DNA of 64,000 nucleotides from Blastococcus haudaquaticus (GCF_900230285.1 NZ_OCNK01000002.1:919272-983271); one strand, 5' to 3'. Positions 51,387 to 61,210 are shown, numbered from the stretch's first letter. Numbers and translations: made by a program. The notes: generated by a model from the letters alone, not told the origin.

Positions 51387-51965
51387 TCAGTGATCCCTGT
51401 AGTACTGCGACCGAACCAGTCCCTGCCAGCGCAACAACGCTGCGTCGAATCCGATGCAGGCATCTGGATTCTTAAGGTCATCAGGGCGCGCCTTATCCCA
51501 GCTCTTTCCTGGCATCGGCATCGGATGAACGAGGACGTCGCTCGCACCCTCGTCAAACACCCCGCCAGTGATTCTGTCCTGCTTGAGCACGAAGAGAGGG
51601 AGACCGAGGCCGAATAGGATGCCTGTTTCCAGTTGATTCCACGGGGTCGGTGCGTGGTATTCCCGGATGACCGTTTCTATCACCATGCCGTCAAGGTCAT
51701 TGGTCTTGCCGTATGCTCGTTTGGCAGAAATCTGTGTGTACCCGAGGATGATGCCGCCTGCACAGTGGCGGGCCAGCGTACGAACCTCATGGAGCGGGTT
51801 GTACATCCCGCGGTCGGACGCACCCACGGTCCTAGGTTCTAGACCGACCTCCGCCAGGCGGCCGTAGATATAGCGTTTGGACGCCACCTGTTGCTCGTCC
51901 AGTTTGGACGGCACCGATGCAAATACCGGGATGCGAGCGCTGCCCCATGCGAGCATATCCGGCAT
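51387..51965 (-). CDS. TIR/nucleoside-deoxyribosyltransferase-like protein
   Basis: A 192-aa soluble protein. It opens IPVFASVPSKLDEQQ, has GLEPRTVGASDRGMYNPLHE (42-60), then HCAGGIILGYTQ, and WNQLETGILFGLGLPLFVL (109-127) where Glu113 sits as the catalytic Glu does in nucleoside deoxyribosyltransferases and TIR NADases. This pattern is a Rossmann-like nucleotide-processing fold. It is the first gene of the operon with the SLOG-SLATT protein: one may make or destroy the nucleotide the other senses. I cannot decide between a signal-making enzyme and an NAD-degrading one. Confidence 0.65.
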   Translation of the reverse strand: MPDMLAWGSARIPVFASVPSKLDEQQVASKRYIYGRLAEVGLEPRTVGASDRGMYNPLHEVRTLARHCAGGIILGYTQISAKRAYGKTNDLDGMVIETVIREYHAPTPWNQLETGILFGLGLPLFVLKQDRITGGVFDEGASDVLVHPMPMPGKSWDKARPDDLKNPDACIGFDAALLRWQGLVRSQYYRDH

Positions 51966-52178
51966 CGCGCGAGACTACTGGCGCGAAACAGGTGCGGCCA
52001 CATGGGCACGCCACGCGCCCTGTCCTCTCTCGAACGGTGCTCGTTGGGGCGATCTGAGCCAGTGGGATCCAGAGAGGATCTGGTCGACCTCGAACGACAG
52101 ACCGACGGCCATCCGGGACGGCCTTGTGATTTCCTTCGGTCGCCTACGGCGCCAGCATGCTGGGAAGGCAACTCCCCG

Positions 52179-53129
52179 TCAGTTGATGACCCGCAGCGGT
52201 TCGCCGGCGAGGAACGCGGCGACGTCCTCCACCGAGTCGCGGTAGAAGACCTCGTAGGTGGCGCGGGTGACGTAGCCGAGGTGCGGGGTGAGGACGGCGT
52301 TGCGCAGCTCCCGCAGCGGATGGTCGCGCGGCAGCGGCTCCTCGTCGTAGACGTCGATGCCCGCGCCCGCGATGCGGCCGTCCCGGAGCGCGTCGATCAG
52401 GGCGGCGGTGTCGACGATCGGCCCGCGGCTGGTGTTCACGAAGACGGCGGTGTGCTTCATCAGCGCGAAGTCGTCGGCGCCGATGAGGCCGCGGGTGCGC
52501 TTGGACCACAGCAGGTGGACGGTGACGACGTCGGCCGTGGCGAAGAGCTCCTCCCGCTCGACCCGCCGGGCCCCCACCTCGGCCGCGCGCTCGGCGGTGA
52601 GGTTCTGGCTCCAGCCGACGACGTCCATGCCGAAGGCGTTGCCGATGCGGGCCACCTGGGAGCCGAGCCGGCCGAGGCCGATGACGCCGAGGGTGGCGCC
52701 GGCCAGGTCGCCGCCGATCGTCGTCTGCCAGCCCCCGGCCCGCATGCCGGCGTCCTCCTGCGGGATGTGTCGGAGCGCCGCGAGGATCAGGCCCCAGGTG
52801 AGCTCGGCGGTGGCGGTCGGCTGCGACGCCGTGCCGCAGACGGTGACGCCGAGCTCGGCGGCGGCTGCGACGTCGATCGACTTGTTGCGCATGCCGGTGG
52901 TGACGAGCAGCCGCAGGTCCGGCAGCCGCTCCAGCACCTCCCGGGGGAACCGGGTCCGCTCGCGCATGGCGACGACGACGTCGAAGGGCTGCAGTCGGGC
53001 CACGAGCTCGTCGGGGTCGCCGACGAAGTCGTGGAACTCGACCACCTCCGCGGGGTCGGGCAGCCGCGACCAGTCGCAGAAGTCGGCAGCCACGGACTGG
53101 TAGTCGTCGAGGACGGCGATGCGATGCAC
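52179..53129 (-). CDS. D-2-hydroxyacid dehydrogenase
   Basis: A 316-aa NAD(P)-dependent dehydrogenase of the phosphoglycerate/formate dehydrogenase class. Rossmann motif GVIGLGRLGSQVA, then the conserved Arg in VNTSRGPIVDTAAL, an acidic partner in DVYDEEPLP, and His in LTPHLGYVT, the catalytic set of the family. The substrate is not determined. ATG 53129; 24 bases separate it from the response-regulator stop. Confidence 0.9.
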   Translation of the reverse strand: MHRIAVLDDYQSVAADFCDWSRLPDPAEVVEFHDFVGDPDELVARLQPFDVVVAMRERTRFPREVLERLPDLRLLVTTGMRNKSIDVAAAAELGVTVCGTASQPTATAELTWGLILAALRHIPQEDAGMRAGGWQTTIGGDLAGATLGVIGLGRLGSQVARIGNAFGMDVVGWSQNLTAERAAEVGARRVEREELFATADVVTVHLLWSKRTRGLIGADDFALMKHTAVFVNTSRGPIVDTAALIDALRDGRIAGAGIDVYDEEPLPRDHPLRELRNAVLTPHLGYVTRATYEVFYRDSVEDVAAFLAGEPLRVIN

Positions 53130-53153
53130 GGGTCCGGTCTACACCGGATCCGG

Positions 53154-53801
53154 TCAGGCGGTCATGAAGCCGCTCTCGTAGGCGGCGATGACCGCCTGCG
53201 TGCGGTCCCGCGCGCGGAGCTTGAGCAGCACGCTGCTGACGTGGGTCTTCACCGTCTCGCGGCTGAGGAACAGCTCGCCGGCGATCTCGGCGTTGGAGAG
53301 CCCGCCGGCGACCAGCCGCAGCACGTCGGCCTCCCGCCCGGTCAGCTCGGGCAGGGCGGCCGGGCCCCGTGCGCGGGACGGTGCGTGCGAGGCGATCAAC
53401 CGCCGGGTGAGGTCGGGCAGCACCAGCGACGTCCCCCGCGCCACGACCCGGATGGCGTCGACCAGCTCGTCGGGGTCCGACCGCTTCAACGCGAAGCCGC
53501 TCGCCCCGGCCTGCAGCGAGCGGAAGAGGTAGTCGTCGTCCTCGAACGTGGTCAGCACCAGCACCCGCGGGCGCTGCGGATCGCGGGCGACCAGCTCCCG
53601 GGTCGCCGCGATCCCGTCCATGTCGGGCATCCGGACGTCCATCAGGACGACGTCGGGATCGGTCCGGGCCGCCACCTCCAGCGCCTCCCGCCCGGTGCCG
53701 GCGTCGCCGACCACGGTGAGGTCGGGCTCGGTCTCGAGGATGACCCGCAGGCCCGAGCGGACGAGCACGTCGTCGTCCACCAGGAGCAGCCGCAGGCTCA
53801 C
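53154..53801 (-). CDS. NarL/LuxR-type response regulator
   Basis: A 215-aa regulator. The receiver has acidic residues in LLLVDDD, the phosphorylated Asp in [12 protein letters not shown], Thr in VLTTFED and Lys in ALKRSDP. The LuxR-type helix-turn-helix is [20 protein letters not shown] with [14 protein letters not shown]. The GTG start overlaps the sensor kinase stop (GTGA). With the kinase it probably controls the divergent ABC exporter. Confidence 0.93.
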   Translation of the reverse strand: MSLRLLLVDDDVLVRSGLRVILETEPDLTVVGDAGTGREALEVAARTDPDVVLMDVRMPDMDGIAATRELVARDPQRPRVLVLTTFEDDDYLFRSLQAGASGFALKRSDPDELVDAIRVVARGTSLVLPDLTRRLIASHAPSRARGPAALPELTGREADVLRLVAGGLSNAEIAGELFLSRETVKTHVSSVLLKLRARDRTQAVIAAYESGFMTA

Positions 53802-55084
53802 GCGGCGCCCGACAGCGGCAGGGTGACGCTCAGCTCGAAGCCGCCGGTAGGCGTCGGCTCGGCGGCGAGGGTGCCGCCGGCCGCGGCCGTCCGCTCGCGC
53901 AGGCCGGCCAGCCCGCGCCCACCGCCGGGGCCGGGCCGGCTGTCCAGCTGCGAGGCGCGCTCGTTGCACACCCGGACGACGAGGGTGTCGCCGCTGCGGA
54001 CGACCTGGGCGACGGTGAGCGGGGTGCCCGCGTGCCGCAGCACGTTCGTCGTTCCCTCCTGGACCACCCGGTAGGCCAGTTCCTGGACGCCGTGCGGCAC
54101 GTCCTCGACGTCGCCGTCGACCACCAGGGCGACCGGCAGGCCGCCGTCCCGCAGCCCGGCGAGCAGGTCCTCGAGGTCGTCGAGCGACGGCGGGGCGAAC
54201 GGGGCGGGGTCATGGCCGCCGTCCTCGGCCCGCAGCACGGTGAGGACCCGGTCGAGCTCGGCGAGCGCGGCGCGGGTGTTGGTCTCGATGTGGCCGAGCG
54301 CCTGGCGGGCGAAGTCGGCCTGCAGCGGCCGGTCCTCGACCGGGGTCAGCGTGCGGCGGGCAGCGGTGGCCTGCAGCAGGCTGGCGGTGAGCGCGTGCCC
54401 GATGGTGTCGTGCAGGTCGCGGGCCAGCCGGTTGCGGTCGGCCAGCCGGCGGCCGGTCTGCTGGAGTGCGGCGATCTGCTGCTCGGCGCCCACGCCGAGC
54501 AGCCGGGGCGCTACGGCGGCGGCCAGCCGGACCAGCAGGTCGAGGACGACGAGGGTCCCGACGACGACGGCCGCCATGAGCGCCAGCAGGGGCAGCGCGT
54601 TGAACAGGTTCCAGTCGATCCCCTCGCTGAGCGCGAAGAGGGCCAGGATGCCGAAGAAGAGGGTGGCGAGCGTGGCCGCGCCGATCAGGACCCGTGCACC
54701 GAGCCAGCCGACCGCCCGCCAGGTGCCGGCCGACTGCACCAGGCGCCGCGCCTTGAAGAGGAGCCCGGGCTGGCGCCGGACGCGCTCGCCGACGGGGATG
54801 TCGACGCCCAGCAGGACGCCGGCCAGCCCGCGCTCCATGCCGGCGAACCCGCGGATGGTCGCGAGGACCAGCAGGATGAGCAGCAGGCCGACGCCGTAGA
54901 TGACCGCGAACACCGAGCCGAACAGCGCGAAGTACAGGGCCAGGCACAGGACGCCGACCGGCAGGTTCGCCAGGGCGTACAGGAGGCGTCCGGGCCAACC
55001 CGGGCCGGCGGCGGTTGCGACCAGCCCGCGCAGGCCGGCAGCGATCTCGGTCGCGGAGGCGGGGAACGTCGTCGTCGATGACAC
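53798..55084 (-). CDS. Sensor histidine kinase, HisKA_3 type
   Basis: A 428-aa membrane kinase. The N-terminal half has a sensor with about four membrane helices ([20 protein letters not shown], then [14 protein letters not shown], and two more near 135-190). The phosphoacceptor is in [20 protein letters not shown], and the ATPase boxes include NVLRHA and [11 protein letters not shown]. The GTG start at 55084 is 159 bases from the divergent ABC gene. This arrangement (kinase, regulator, divergent ABC exporter) is common in antibiotic or lipid-stress response. Confidence 0.92.
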   Translation of the reverse strand: MSSTTTFPASATEIAAGLRGLVATAAGPGWPGRLLYALANLPVGVLCLALYFALFGSVFAVIYGVGLLLILLVLATIRGFAGMERGLAGVLLGVDIPVGERVRRQPGLLFKARRLVQSAGTWRAVGWLGARVLIGAATLATLFFGILALFALSEGIDWNLFNALPLLALMAAVVVGTLVVLDLLVRLAAAVAPRLLGVGAEQQIAALQQTGRRLADRNRLARDLHDTIGHALTASLLQATAARRTLTPVEDRPLQADFARQALGHIETNTRAALAELDRVLTVLRAEDGGHDPAPFAPPSLDDLEDLLAGLRDGGLPVALVVDGDVEDVPHGVQELAYRVVQEGTTNVLRHAGTPLTVAQVVRSGDTLVVRVCNERASQLDSRPGPGGGRGLAGLRERTAAAGGTLAAEPTPTGGFELSVTLPLSGAA

Positions 55085-55243
55085 GGCTCGATCCTGACCT
55101 GCTGTCGCGCCGCGGGATTCCCCCGTGAGCGCGCTCTTGCCCTCCCCCTCGCGGGGGACCGAGATCGGTGCTGCCGGGTGATCCGCGGGGGCCCTCTCCC
55201 CCGACAGGCTCCGTGTCATGACTCCCCTCTCCCGGTGGCTCGC

Positions 55244-56173
55244 ATGATCGAGGTTCGCGGGCTGACCAAGCAGTACGGCGTGATCCGGGCCGTCGACGAC
55301 CTGACGTTCGACGTCGCCCCCGGCAAGGTGACCGGCTTCCTCGGACCGAACGGCGCGGGCAAGTCCACCACGATGCGCATGATCCTCGGGCTCGACCGGC
55401 CCACGGCGGGATCCGCGCTGGTGGGTGGCCGGCCGTTCGCCACGCTGGCCGAGCCGCTGCACGCGGCCGGCGCCCTGCTCGACGCCGGGGCCGTGCATCC
55501 CGGCCGCAGCGGACGCGACCACCTCCGGGTGGCGGCCCGCACGCACGGGATCCCGCAGCGCCGGGTGGACGAGGTGATCGACCAGGTGGGCCTCGGGCCC
55601 GCCGCGCGGCGCCGGGTGAAGGGCTACTCGCTCGGCATGCGCCAGCGGCTCGGCATCGCGACCGCGCTGCTGGGCGACCCCGCCGTCCTGCTGTTCGACG
55701 AGCCGATGAACGGCCTGGACCTGGACGGCGTGCGATGGATCCGGCGCCTCGTGCGCGGGCTGGCCGACGAGGGGCGCACGGTGCTGCTGTCGAGCCACCT
55801 GATGAGCGAGATGGAGCAGACCGCCGACCACCTGGTCATCATCGGGGCCGGGCGGCTGATCGCCGACGCCTCGATGCACGACGTGATGCGCGGCGAGAAC
55901 GCGCAGCGGCGGGTGCGGGTGCGCACGCCGTCCGTCGATGAGCTGGCCGGTGCGCTGCTGCGCCGGAACCTGCGGGTGCACCCGACCGACGGCGGCGACC
56001 TGCTGGTGGAGGGCGCCTCGCCGGAGACCGTCGGCGACGTCGCACTCGAGGTGGGCGTGGCTGTGCACCGGCTGGCCCAGGAGCAGTCCTCGCTGGAGCA
56101 GGTGTACCTCGACCTGACCGGCGACAGCGTCCAGTACCGCGTGACCGAGACCCCCGAGATGGTGCAGCGATGA
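55244..56173 (+). CDS. ABC exporter ATP-binding protein
   Basis: A 309-aa ATPase of the drug/lantibiotic exporter class. Walker A GPNGAGKSTT, signature YSLGMRQRLGIATALLG, Walker B VLLFDEPMNGLD and H-loop SSHLMSE. The C-terminal 80 residues form the typical regulatory extension. ATG 55244 is chosen because the family homology starts with MIEVRGLTKQYG. The stop overlaps the permease start (ATGA). Confidence 0.94.
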   Translation: MIEVRGLTKQYGVIRAVDDLTFDVAPGKVTGFLGPNGAGKSTTMRMILGLDRPTAGSALVGGRPFATLAEPLHAAGALLDAGAVHPGRSGRDHLRVAARTHGIPQRRVDEVIDQVGLGPAARRRVKGYSLGMRQRLGIATALLGDPAVLLFDEPMNGLDLDGVRWIRRLVRGLADEGRTVLLSSHLMSEMEQTADHLVIIGAGRLIADASMHDVMRGENAQRRVRVRTPSVDELAGALLRRNLRVHPTDGGDLLVEGASPETVGDVALEVGVAVHRLAQEQSSLEQVYLDLTGDSVQYRVTETPEMVQR

Positions 56174-56943
56174 CCGCCGTCCACCTGCAGGAGCCCGGGA
56201 CGCTGACCGTCTACGGCCGCGCCGCCACCGCAGAGTGGCTCCGGCTGCGGACCGTGCGGTCGACGTGGTGGTGCCTGCTGGCAGCCGCCGTGACCATCGT
56301 CGGCATCGGCGTGATCATGGCGTTCGACGCGGAGAACGTGACCGCGTCCGGGGACCTGCCGCCGGCCACTGCCGCCGGGGAGTTCGGGGTGCTCCTCGGT
56401 CAGTTCGCGCTGCTGGTGATGGTGCTGCTCGCGGTGACGCAGGAGTACGCCAGCGGTGCGATCGCGCCGACGCTGCAGTGGACGCCGCGCCGCGGGGTCC
56501 TGCTGGCCGCGCGGGTCACCGTGCCGGTTCTCGCTGCTGCGGTGGCCGCGGTCCTGCTGGCCTTCGTGGCCGACGTCGCCGCGTGGCTGATCGCGGACCT
56601 GTCGCTCTCCACCGGGGACGTGACCGACAGCCTCGGCCGCATCGCCGCGGTACTCGTGGCCGGCGGCGTGCTGGCCGTGGGTGTCGGCCTGTTCCTGCGC
56701 AGCACGGCCGGGGCGCTGGCGACGGTGTTCCTGCTGCAGCTCGTGCTGCCGTTCCTGCTGCCGGCGTTCGGTGTGCAGTGGATGGCCGATCTCGGTGAGC
56801 TGCTGCCGGGGTCGGGTGCCATCTGGACGCTGCTCGGCGAGCCGGAGATGTCGGCAGCTCAGGCGACGACGCTGCTGGTCGGCTGGTCCGGGGTGGCGCT
56901 GGTGGCGGGCGGCTGGTCGTTGCTGCGGCGCGACGCCGGGTAG
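56170..56943 (+). CDS. ABC exporter permease (ABC-2 like)
   Basis: A 257-aa membrane protein with six likely helices (for example WWCLLAAAVTIVGIGVIMAF, VLLGQFALLVMVLLAV and VTVPVLAAAVAAVLLAFVAD). QEYASGAIAPTLQWTPRRG is the cytosolic loop characteristic of ABC-2 type permeases. It works with the ATPase just upstream. A hairpin follows four bases after the stop. Confidence 0.9.
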   Translation: MTAVHLQEPGTLTVYGRAATAEWLRLRTVRSTWWCLLAAAVTIVGIGVIMAFDAENVTASGDLPPATAAGEFGVLLGQFALLVMVLLAVTQEYASGAIAPTLQWTPRRGVLLAARVTVPVLAAAVAAVLLAFVADVAAWLIADLSLSTGDVTDSLGRIAAVLVAGGVLAVGVGLFLRSTAGALATVFLLQLVLPFLLPAFGVQWMADLGELLPGSGAIWTLLGEPEMSAAQATTLLVGWSGVALVAGGWSLLRRDAG

Positions 56944-56947
56944 AGAC

Positions 56948-56974
56948 GGGGCCGCCCCGGGTAGGGGCGGCCCC
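56948..56974 (+). terminator. Hairpin after ABC operon, abutting the next start codon
   Basis: GGGGCCGCCCC and its complement with a GGGTA loop form an 11-bp stem. It ends at 56974, immediately before ATG 56975, so it covers the whole ribosome-site region of the next gene. Confidence 0.7.
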
Positions 56975-57271
56975 ATGGCAGTGCGCAGCGCGTCGGTGGC
57001 CGCCGGGGGTACGTGGCGGGACCCGGAGGACGGGATCCGCTACCCGGCCGGTGAGGTGCACGCGTGGGAGCGCGGCCGCAACGAGACCGTGTGCGGGCTG
57101 TCGCTGTACCGGTCGCGGCTGGCCCGCTTCCCGCACGTGAGCTGGGCCGATGTGCAGCCGGCGTCGGGCCGGCACGCCGAGGAGGTCGCGGACGTCTGCC
57201 GGAAGTGCGCGGCCGGCATGGGTGCCCGCCGCGACGACCGCGGCTGGACCCGGACGAATCCGCGCCCCTGA
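56975..57271 (+). CDS. Small hypothetical protein with conserved-looking Cys and Trp
   Basis: A 98-aa protein with no signal or membrane segment. ETVCGLSLYRSRLARFPHVS and VADVCRKCAAGM give three Cys that could bind metal (VCG and CRKC). The codon choice is strongly GC3-biased, which supports coding. I do not recognise a named family. ATG 56975 is directly attached to a hairpin, so translation may be leaderless or controlled by that structure. Confidence 0.6.
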   Translation: MAVRSASVAAGGTWRDPEDGIRYPAGEVHAWERGRNETVCGLSLYRSRLARFPHVSWADVQPASGRHAEEVADVCRKCAAGMGARRDDRGWTRTNPRP

Positions 57272-57274
57272 ACG

Positions 57275-57312
57275 CACTCGGGCGCCCCGTCGGAAGACGG
57301 AGCGCCCGGGTG
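57275..57312. terminator. Bidirectional hairpin terminator
   Basis: A 17-bp stem, 15 pairs standard plus one wobble, around a GGAA loop (57275-57291 and 57296-57312), between two convergent genes. Confidence 0.75.
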
Positions 57313-57331
57313 CCAATGCTGCGTTCGCGAC

Positions 57332-58039
57332 TTACTGCAGAGCGACCGTGACGCCGCCGGAGAAGGCGGAGTCGTGCAGCTCGATAGCGGCCGGGGTCGT
57401 GCCTGCAGGGACGTCGAAGACGACCTTGCTGTTCAGGGTGTTGCCCGGGTTGATCTCCTCGAGGAGCGAGTCGGAGTCGTCGAGGTAGATGGCGGCCTCG
57501 GTGTCGGCGGAGAACTCCTGGCCCTCGGCGTTCAGCAGCGTGGCGTTGTCACCGAAGAAGGTGCCGGACTCGTTGCCGATGTTGGTGACGGCCACGTCCA
57601 CGACGCAGAACTGGCCCTGTGCCTGGGTGCTCATGTACTGGCTGCCGATCTCCGTGAGGCTGCAGTCGACACCGGAGACGACGAAGCTGAAGTCGCCGTC
57701 GGCGGCGGCCTGCCCGATGCCGGGCATGGACGGCTCCTCCGGTGCGGCCTCCTCGGCCGGCGCGACGACGTCGGCACCGGCGGCGGGTGCGTCGACGGCA
57801 GCGTCAGCACCGGTCGTCTCAGCCTTGTCGCCGCCGTTGATCGCCGAGCCGATGACGGTGAGCAGGAAGAGGGCCGCGACCACGCGGAACCACGTCTTCT
57901 TCCAGAGCGGCTTCTTCTCCGGGGCTGGCGCCACCGGGGGCTGCCCGTAGGGCGCCTGGCCGACAGGCATCTGGCCGTAGGGCTGGCCGGTGGGCGGCGG
58001 GCCGTAGGGCGGCTGCGGCGGTGCGTAAGGCTGAGTCAC
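57332..58039 (-). CDS. DUF4352 membrane-anchored protein
   Basis: A 235-aa protein with a Pro/Tyr/Gly-rich cytosolic N terminus (TQPYAPPQPPYGPPP), one membrane helix near 66-85, an acidic Ala/Glu-rich linker and an external immunoglobulin-like DUF4352 domain (about 130-235: GQFCVVDVAVTNIGNESGTF, DNATLLNAEGQEFSAD). Two Cys could form a disulphide. GTG 58039 follows GGGGAGA. Function unknown. Confidence 0.82.
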   Translation of the reverse strand: MTQPYAPPQPPYGPPPTGQPYGQMPVGQAPYGQPPVAPAPEKKPLWKKTWFRVVAALFLLTVIGSAINGGDKAETTGADAAVDAPAAGADVVAPAEEAAPEEPSMPGIGQAAADGDFSFVVSGVDCSLTEIGSQYMSTQAQGQFCVVDVAVTNIGNESGTFFGDNATLLNAEGQEFSADTEAAIYLDDSDSLLEEINPGNTLNSKVVFDVPAGTTPAAIELHDSAFSGGVTVALQ

Positions 58040-58247
58040 GTGATTCTCCCCGTAGAAGTGGTACCGGGAGCCGTGATGTCGATCGCCGATCAGTCGGCGT
58101 CGTGGACCCCCGTTCTGCGGGACAGTGCCACGACGAGCGGACCGGACCGACCATTTTCGCAAGTGCCGTTGCACAGGGATCTCCTCCTGCCCCAAGTGCC
58201 TCAGCGGCTCCTTCCGCAGCGATGACCGGCGGCCTGCGGCGGACACG

Positions 58248-58286
58248 ACAGCGCCCCCTCACCCGGGATTCCGGGGAGGGGGCGCT
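58248..58286 (-). terminator. Strong hairpin terminator
   Basis: CAGCGCCCCCTC-A-CCCGG against CCGGGGAGGGGGCGCTG, a 17-bp stem with one bulged A and a GATT loop, 17 bases past the stop of the 51-aa gene. The region 58040-58247 upstream of the DUF4352 gene shows no other gene. Confidence 0.8.
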
Positions 58287-58302
58287 GTTGCGTCTGGAGG
58301 AG

Positions 58303-58458
58303 TCAGTAGCCGCGCGTGCGGCCGGTGCCACCCTTGTTCTTGTTCTGGAAGTCCGAGATCATCTTCTTGATCTTCGCCTGGTTCTGCGGCTTCTTGGCCT
58401 CCGAGATGACCTTCGCCGCGACACCCGACGCGATGAGCTTCCTGAGCATGCCTGCCAT
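58303..58458 (-). CDS. 51-aa basic protein
   Basis: A very small, lysine-rich protein: AGMLRKLIASGVAAKVISEA, then a basic middle (KKPQNQAKIKKMISDF) and tail NKNKGGTGRTRGY. ATG 58458 has a perfect ribosome site (GAGGAGG, seven bases upstream) and a strong terminator follows, so it is a real monocistronic gene. It has no signal peptide. The charge suggests nucleic-acid or envelope binding, which is a guess. Confidence 0.7.
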   Translation of the reverse strand: MAGMLRKLIASGVAAKVISEAKKPQNQAKIKKMISDFQNKNKGGTGRTRGY

Positions 58459-58547
58459 GTTCGCCTCCTCGTTGTTGACTGACTGACTCGTTGCCCCGAT
58501 GAACGGCCGGCCAACCGCAGAGGTGCCCGGGTTCACCGATCGGGCCG

Positions 58548-59186
58548 TCACTGTCCGCCCATGCCGGCGTCACGGGCTCGGGCGACGGCGGACGCGCGGT
58601 CGGTCACGCCCAGCTTGGCGAAGATGCTCGAGACGTGGTTGCGGACCGTCTTCTCCGACAGGAAAAGCCGGCGGGCGACCTCGGCGTTACCGCGCCCTTC
58701 CGCGACGAGCCGGAGCACCTCCCGCTCCCGATCCGACAGCTGCGGGAACGGGCCGACCGTCGCGCCCGCCCCGGCGGCGAGGAGGGCCATCACCCGCTCG
58801 GCGACGCCGGTCCCGTAGACGACCTGACCGTCCGCGACGGACCGCACGGCGCGTTCGATCTCCTCCTGCCCGGCGCCCTTGAGCAGGTAGCCCCAGGCGC
58901 CGGCGCGGATGGCGGCGAGCACGGTCTCGTCGGCCTCGATCATCGTCAGCACCAGGACCCGCGTCTCCGGTGCGACCTCGTGCAGGCGCCCGGTCACCTC
59001 GACCCCGGTGAGTCCCGGCATCTTCAGGTCCAGCAGGGCGACGTCGGGGCGGTGCTCGATGACGGCGTCGACGGCCGCCGGCCCGTCAGGGGCCTCGGCG
59101 ACGACGTCCAGCCCGCTGTCCTGCAACAGCAGCCGCAGCCCCGCGCGGAAGGCGGGGTGGTCGTCGGCGATGACCACCCGGATCAC
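58548..59186 (-). CDS. NarL/LuxR-type response regulator
   Basis: A 212-aa regulator. Receiver: [11 protein letters not shown], phospho-Asp in [20 protein letters not shown] and [11 protein letters not shown]-binding part: [20 protein letters not shown] and [14 protein letters not shown]. The GTG start overlaps the kinase stop (GTGA). No obvious target operon is attached. Confidence 0.93.
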   Translation of the reverse strand: MIRVVIADDHPAFRAGLRLLLQDSGLDVVAEAPDGPAAVDAVIEHRPDVALLDLKMPGLTGVEVTGRLHEVAPETRVLVLTMIEADETVLAAIRAGAWGYLLKGAGQEEIERAVRSVADGQVVYGTGVAERVMALLAAGAGATVGPFPQLSDREREVLRLVAEGRGNAEVARRLFLSEKTVRNHVSSIFAKLGVTDRASAVARARDAGMGGQ

Positions 59187-61210
59187 GGGTTCCCTCCCAG
59201 CGGCAGGACGGCGGTCACCCGGGTACCGCCACCGGGCGCGTCGGAGATGCGGCACGTGCCACCGAGTTCCGCGGCACGGTCGCGCATCGACTGCAGGCCC
59301 AGCCCGGCCGGTGCGTCGCCCGGGCAGCCGCGGCCGTCGTCGACGACCTCGATGCCGACCGAGGCGCCTTCCCCGGCCAGCCGCACGGTGATGTGCTCGG
59401 CGCCGGCGTGCCGGATGGCGTTCGTCATCGCCTCCTGGGTGATCCGGAAGGCTGCGACCTCGACGGCCGCAGGCAGCTCGGACAGCTCGCCGCTGCCGCT
59501 GATCCGGATCTGCGGGGCGCCGTCGCGTCCGGGCAGAAGTCCGGGCCCGGTTGCCTGCAGTGCGCCGAGCAGCCCGAGGTCGTCGAGGGCCGGAGGGCGG
59601 AGGTCGTGCACGATGCGGCGCACGTCGGCCACGGCGTCCTGCAGCTGCTCGCGCGCCGTCGTCACCAGGGGCACGGCGCGGGCCGGTTCCTGCCCGAGGG
59701 CGCGCGCCGCGACGTCCAGGGCCATGACCGCCGACGCCAGCTGCGGACCGAGGCCGTCGTGCAGGTCGCGGCGGATCCGCCGGCGCTCCTCCTCCCGGGC
59801 GGTGACCAGCCCGTCCCGGGAGCGCTCCAGGTCGGTGGCCAGCCGCAAGGCGAAACCCACGGCGGCGAGCTGGGTGGCCAGATCTGCCAGCAGCGACTCG
59901 TCGACCGGGTCGAGTCGGTCGGTACCCGCGCGGTGGGCGACGTGCAGGGTGCCCACGACGTCGTCGTGCCACTGCAGGGGGAAGGCGTGGACAGCGAGCG
60001 CCTGCTCCCCCACCGACTCGACGACCGGCGACGCCTCCGGCCGATCGACCCGCACGGAGACCGCGGGCAGCTTGAGGTCGGCCGCCATTGCCGCGACTGC
60101 CCCGGCCAGCGCAGGGCGCGGCGAGGCGGCGTCGCGGAGCACCTCCGTGACCCGACCGAGCACGCGATAGGGATCGCCGCGGGACCCGTGCAGCAGCCGG
60201 TCGACGGCACGCTGGATGCGGACGTAGAGCGGGTGGAAGACCGCGGCGACCGACACGGCTCCGATGAAGCCGATCACCGAGTCCGGGGCACCGGCGAGGC
60301 CGCCGAGCCAGCCGACGACGGCGATGTAGACCAGCGCCGAGCAGGCCAGCAGCGCCGTCCCGACCAGGGTGCGGTTGAGGACGACGTCGATGCCGAACAG
60401 CCGGTAGCGGACGACCGCGAGACCGATGGCGAGGGGCACGGTGAGGGTGACGAGGACGTTGACCGGCGGCGGCGCGACGAAGGCCGCGAGGGTCGCCAGC
60501 GCCAGTGCGTAGCCGACCCAGGCGATCTGCCGTCGTCCCTGCGGATCGGTGCGGCGGAACCTCAGCACCAGACTGGCCAGCCCGAGCAGTGCGAGCGCCG
60601 GGAGGACCGGGTCGAGGACCGTCTGGACGGCGTCCAGGACCGGTCTCGGCAGGCTGATCGCGACGGGATTCGGCGGCTGGTCACCCTCGGGCTGGATGTC
60701 GGTGAACGCCGTGAGCAGCGACATCGTGGCGATGAGGGTGAGCGCGGTGATCGCGACGGGGCGCCACCGGCGGGACACCAGCCGGCCGTCCGGGAAGATC
60801 AGCGGGAGCAGCGTCGCGAACGAGACGAACGACGGCACCCAGGTCCAGAGGGTGAGCCAGGCGGCGATCCGGAACACGAGGGCCGGGTCGTCGCCACCGG
60901 TGAAGCCGTACACGGCGAGGCCGGCGGAGCCGGCGTAGACGCAGGCGAAGCAGCCGATGACAGTCATCAGCTGCAGGACGCGGTGTCCCGGCACCCGGCC
61001 CAGCAGGACGGCGCCGACGATCGCCATGGCTGGGCCGATGAGCGGCTCGGGGCTGCCGAAGAGGTCCGGGCGCTGCGCCGCCGGGGTGGCCACGTGGGCG
61101 ACCAGGCCGGCGGCGAGCCAGCCCATCGCGGCCACCGCGGAGAGCCGGGCCGCCACGGTGGCGGCCCGGCCCCTCTGCGCTCCGCGCTCCCTGAACACCG
61201 GTTCCTCCAC
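59183..61210 (-). CDS. Multi-pass sensor histidine kinase with GAF domain
   Basis: A 675-aa kinase. The first about 320 residues have eight or nine membrane helices (for example [46 protein letters not shown]), forming an MASE-like input unit; a GAF domain lies near 345-455. The phosphoacceptor His is in [20 protein letters not shown] and the ATPase has NAIRHAG and [16 protein letters not shown]. It works with the response regulator. The signal is unknown. Confidence 0.92.
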   Translation of the reverse strand: MEEPVFRERGAQRGRAATVAARLSAVAAMGWLAAGLVAHVATPAAQRPDLFGSPEPLIGPAMAIVGAVLLGRVPGHRVLQLMTVIGCFACVYAGSAGLAVYGFTGGDDPALVFRIAAWLTLWTWVPSFVSFATLLPLIFPDGRLVSRRWRPVAITALTLIATMSLLTAFTDIQPEGDQPPNPVAISLPRPVLDAVQTVLDPVLPALALLGLASLVLRFRRTDPQGRRQIAWVGYALALATLAAFVAPPPVNVLVTLTVPLAIGLAVVRYRLFGIDVVLNRTLVGTALLACSALVYIAVVGWLGGLAGAPDSVIGFIGAVSVAAVFHPLYVRIQRAVDRLLHGSRGDPYRVLGRVTEVLRDAASPRPALAGAVAAMAADLKLPAVSVRVDRPEASPVVESVGEQALAVHAFPLQWHDDVVGTLHVAHRAGTDRLDPVDESLLADLATQLAAVGFALRLATDLERSRDGLVTAREEERRRIRRDLHDGLGPQLASAVMALDVAARALGQEPARAVPLVTTAREQLQDAVADVRRIVHDLRPPALDDLGLLGALQATGPGLLPGRDGAPQIRISGSGELSELPAAVEVAAFRITQEAMTNAIRHAGAEHITVRLAGEGASVGIEVVDDGRGCPGDAPAGLGLQSMRDRAAELGGTCRISDAPGGGTRVTAVLPLGGNP

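Larger units (their letters stand above)
49498..52178. other. Lower-GC insert with a two-gene putative defence module
   Basis: Between the MmyB regulator and the dehydrogenase the DNA is visibly richer in A and T and less biased at third codon positions than its flanks. It contains two minus-strand genes, and two gene-free ends (49498-49619 and 51966-52178, 122 and 213 bp) in which I see no RNA, repeat or further gene. No integrase, transposase or flanking direct repeats were found. It looks like acquired DNA. Confidence 0.65.
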
